This document shows positions 5,731 through 5,927 of a stretch of 5,927 nt of DNA, piece by piece. Below the pieces are notes generated by a model. That model was not told the DNA's origin and ran no database searches. It saw only the letters and a program-made list of their open reading frames with translations. Positions within the stretch are counted from its first letter, which is position 1; the number at the start of each line of letters is the position of its first letter. This DNA comes from Microcaldota archaeon (GTDB taxonomy: Archaea > Micrarchaeota > Micrarchaeia > Anstonellales > VGKX01), in NCBI GenBank assembly GCA_021823945.1, contig JAKALW010000080.1:1-5927 (forward strand). The letters are read 5' to 3'. Position numbers and translations under genes: made by a program.

Positions 5731-5736
5731 GGGTGG
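5731..5736 (+). promoter_or_regulatory. Ribosome-binding site of rpoB'
   Basis: GGGTGG lies 6 nt before the ATG at 5743, repeating the GGTG core used by the two upstream polymerase genes. The 49-nt gap after rpoB'' also contains an AT-rich stretch (CATAATTATT, 5721-5730), too close to the start codon to be its TATA box. Confidence 0.6.
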
Positions 5737-5742
5737 TTTTGG

Positions 5743-5927
5743 ATGGCAAAAAGAAAAGCCAGGGTCGCAGGACAGAAGACTTCGGTATTCCTCAATGGCA
5801 GGCTGGTCGGGTTCCACGAAAAGCGTTCCAAATTCATTGTCGACATGGAAAGCTGTGAAGTCATGCCAGCACGCATTTCCGCGTTTATTCGCCCGCTGCG
5901 CGATGTTGCTGCCAAGCTGTCCATCCG
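5743..5927 (+). CDS. rpoB1: DNA-directed RNA polymerase subunit B' (Rpo2C), 5' end only
   Basis: An ATG opens 61 codons plus two bases that run off the right edge. After a short basic N-terminus (MAKRKARVAGQK) comes TSVFLNGRLVGFHEK (13-27), matching the VFLNGRLVGYH motif that opens archaeal B' subunits just after the B''/B' split. The next residues (DMESCEVMPARISAFIRPLR, 34-53) resemble the family less closely. The full protein would be about 600 residues and would carry the catalytic Asp-bearing hybrid-binding domain, the wall and the C-terminal clamp, all outside this window. It follows rpoB'' by 49 nt in the same direction with its own GGGTGG site, so the three polymerase genes most likely share a transcript. 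The assignment rests on one motif plus context. Confidence 0.87.
   Translation, partial: MAKRKARVAGQKTSVFLNGRLVGFHEKRSKFIVDMESCEVMPARISAFIRPLRDVAAKLSI

Noticed and set aside
4615..5924. Long antisense frames opposite rpoB'' and rpoB', such as 5298-5924
   Set aside because: GC-rich codon positions in the polymerase genes open reverse frames; the sense strand has unmistakable polymerase motifs.
1..5927. CRISPR array, transposon, tRNA or rRNA genes
   Set aside because: No regularly spaced identical repeats, no transposase or terminal inverted repeats, and no cloverleaf with the TTCGA-type T-loop were seen in any intergenic space.

Overview
The window is archaeal. It carries the 5' part of the classical archaeal RNA polymerase operon: subunit H, then a B subunit split into separate B'' and B' genes. 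It also has an archaeal/eukaryotic-type peptidyl-tRNA hydrolase (Pth2) and a NurA nuclease, and its promoter elements are archaeal TATA boxes. A split B subunit is known from many Euryarchaeota and related lineages. The lineage cannot be fixed more closely from this window; a small-genome archaeon is possible but unproven. Coding is dense and moderately GC-rich, and no gene-free stretch exceeds about 190 bases.

Layout: (1) 1-930, minus strand, NurA 5'->3' nuclease, running off the left edge just before its C-terminus. (2) 931-1087, divergent spacer with a TATA box placed for a leaderless nurA transcript, a strong interrupted inverted repeat (1010-1049), and a run of degenerate GGCA-headed units leading to the next start codon. 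(3) 1088-1938, plus strand, a two-gene cluster: pth2, then 8 nt later a short single-domain asparaginase-like protein whose catalytic Thr-Asp motif is altered. (4) 1939-1996, a 58-nt convergent spacer with several small hairpins. Both flanking genes end in the same nine bases, which form an inverted repeat. (5) 1997-3553, minus strand, a 12-helix MFS transporter with a long charged cytoplasmic tail. (6) 3554-3787, divergent control region with one TATA box for the transporter and one for rpoH. (7) 3788-5927, plus strand, rpoH, rpoB'' (complete) and the start of rpoB' (cut by the right edge).

The polymerase genes encode parts of one complex: H sits in the jaw, and B'' plus B' together equal the bacterial beta subunit. 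Pth2 recycles peptidyl-tRNA and the asparaginase-like protein has no known role. NurA normally works with the HerA helicase (and Mre11-Rad50) in DNA end resection, but no herA lies inside the window.

No CRISPR array, transposase, tRNA, rRNA or recognisable defence system was found. The main oddities are the altered asparaginase active site, the pth2 leader structure, the 169-nt rpoH-rpoB'' gap with a nine-T run, and unusual substitutions in the fork region of B''.
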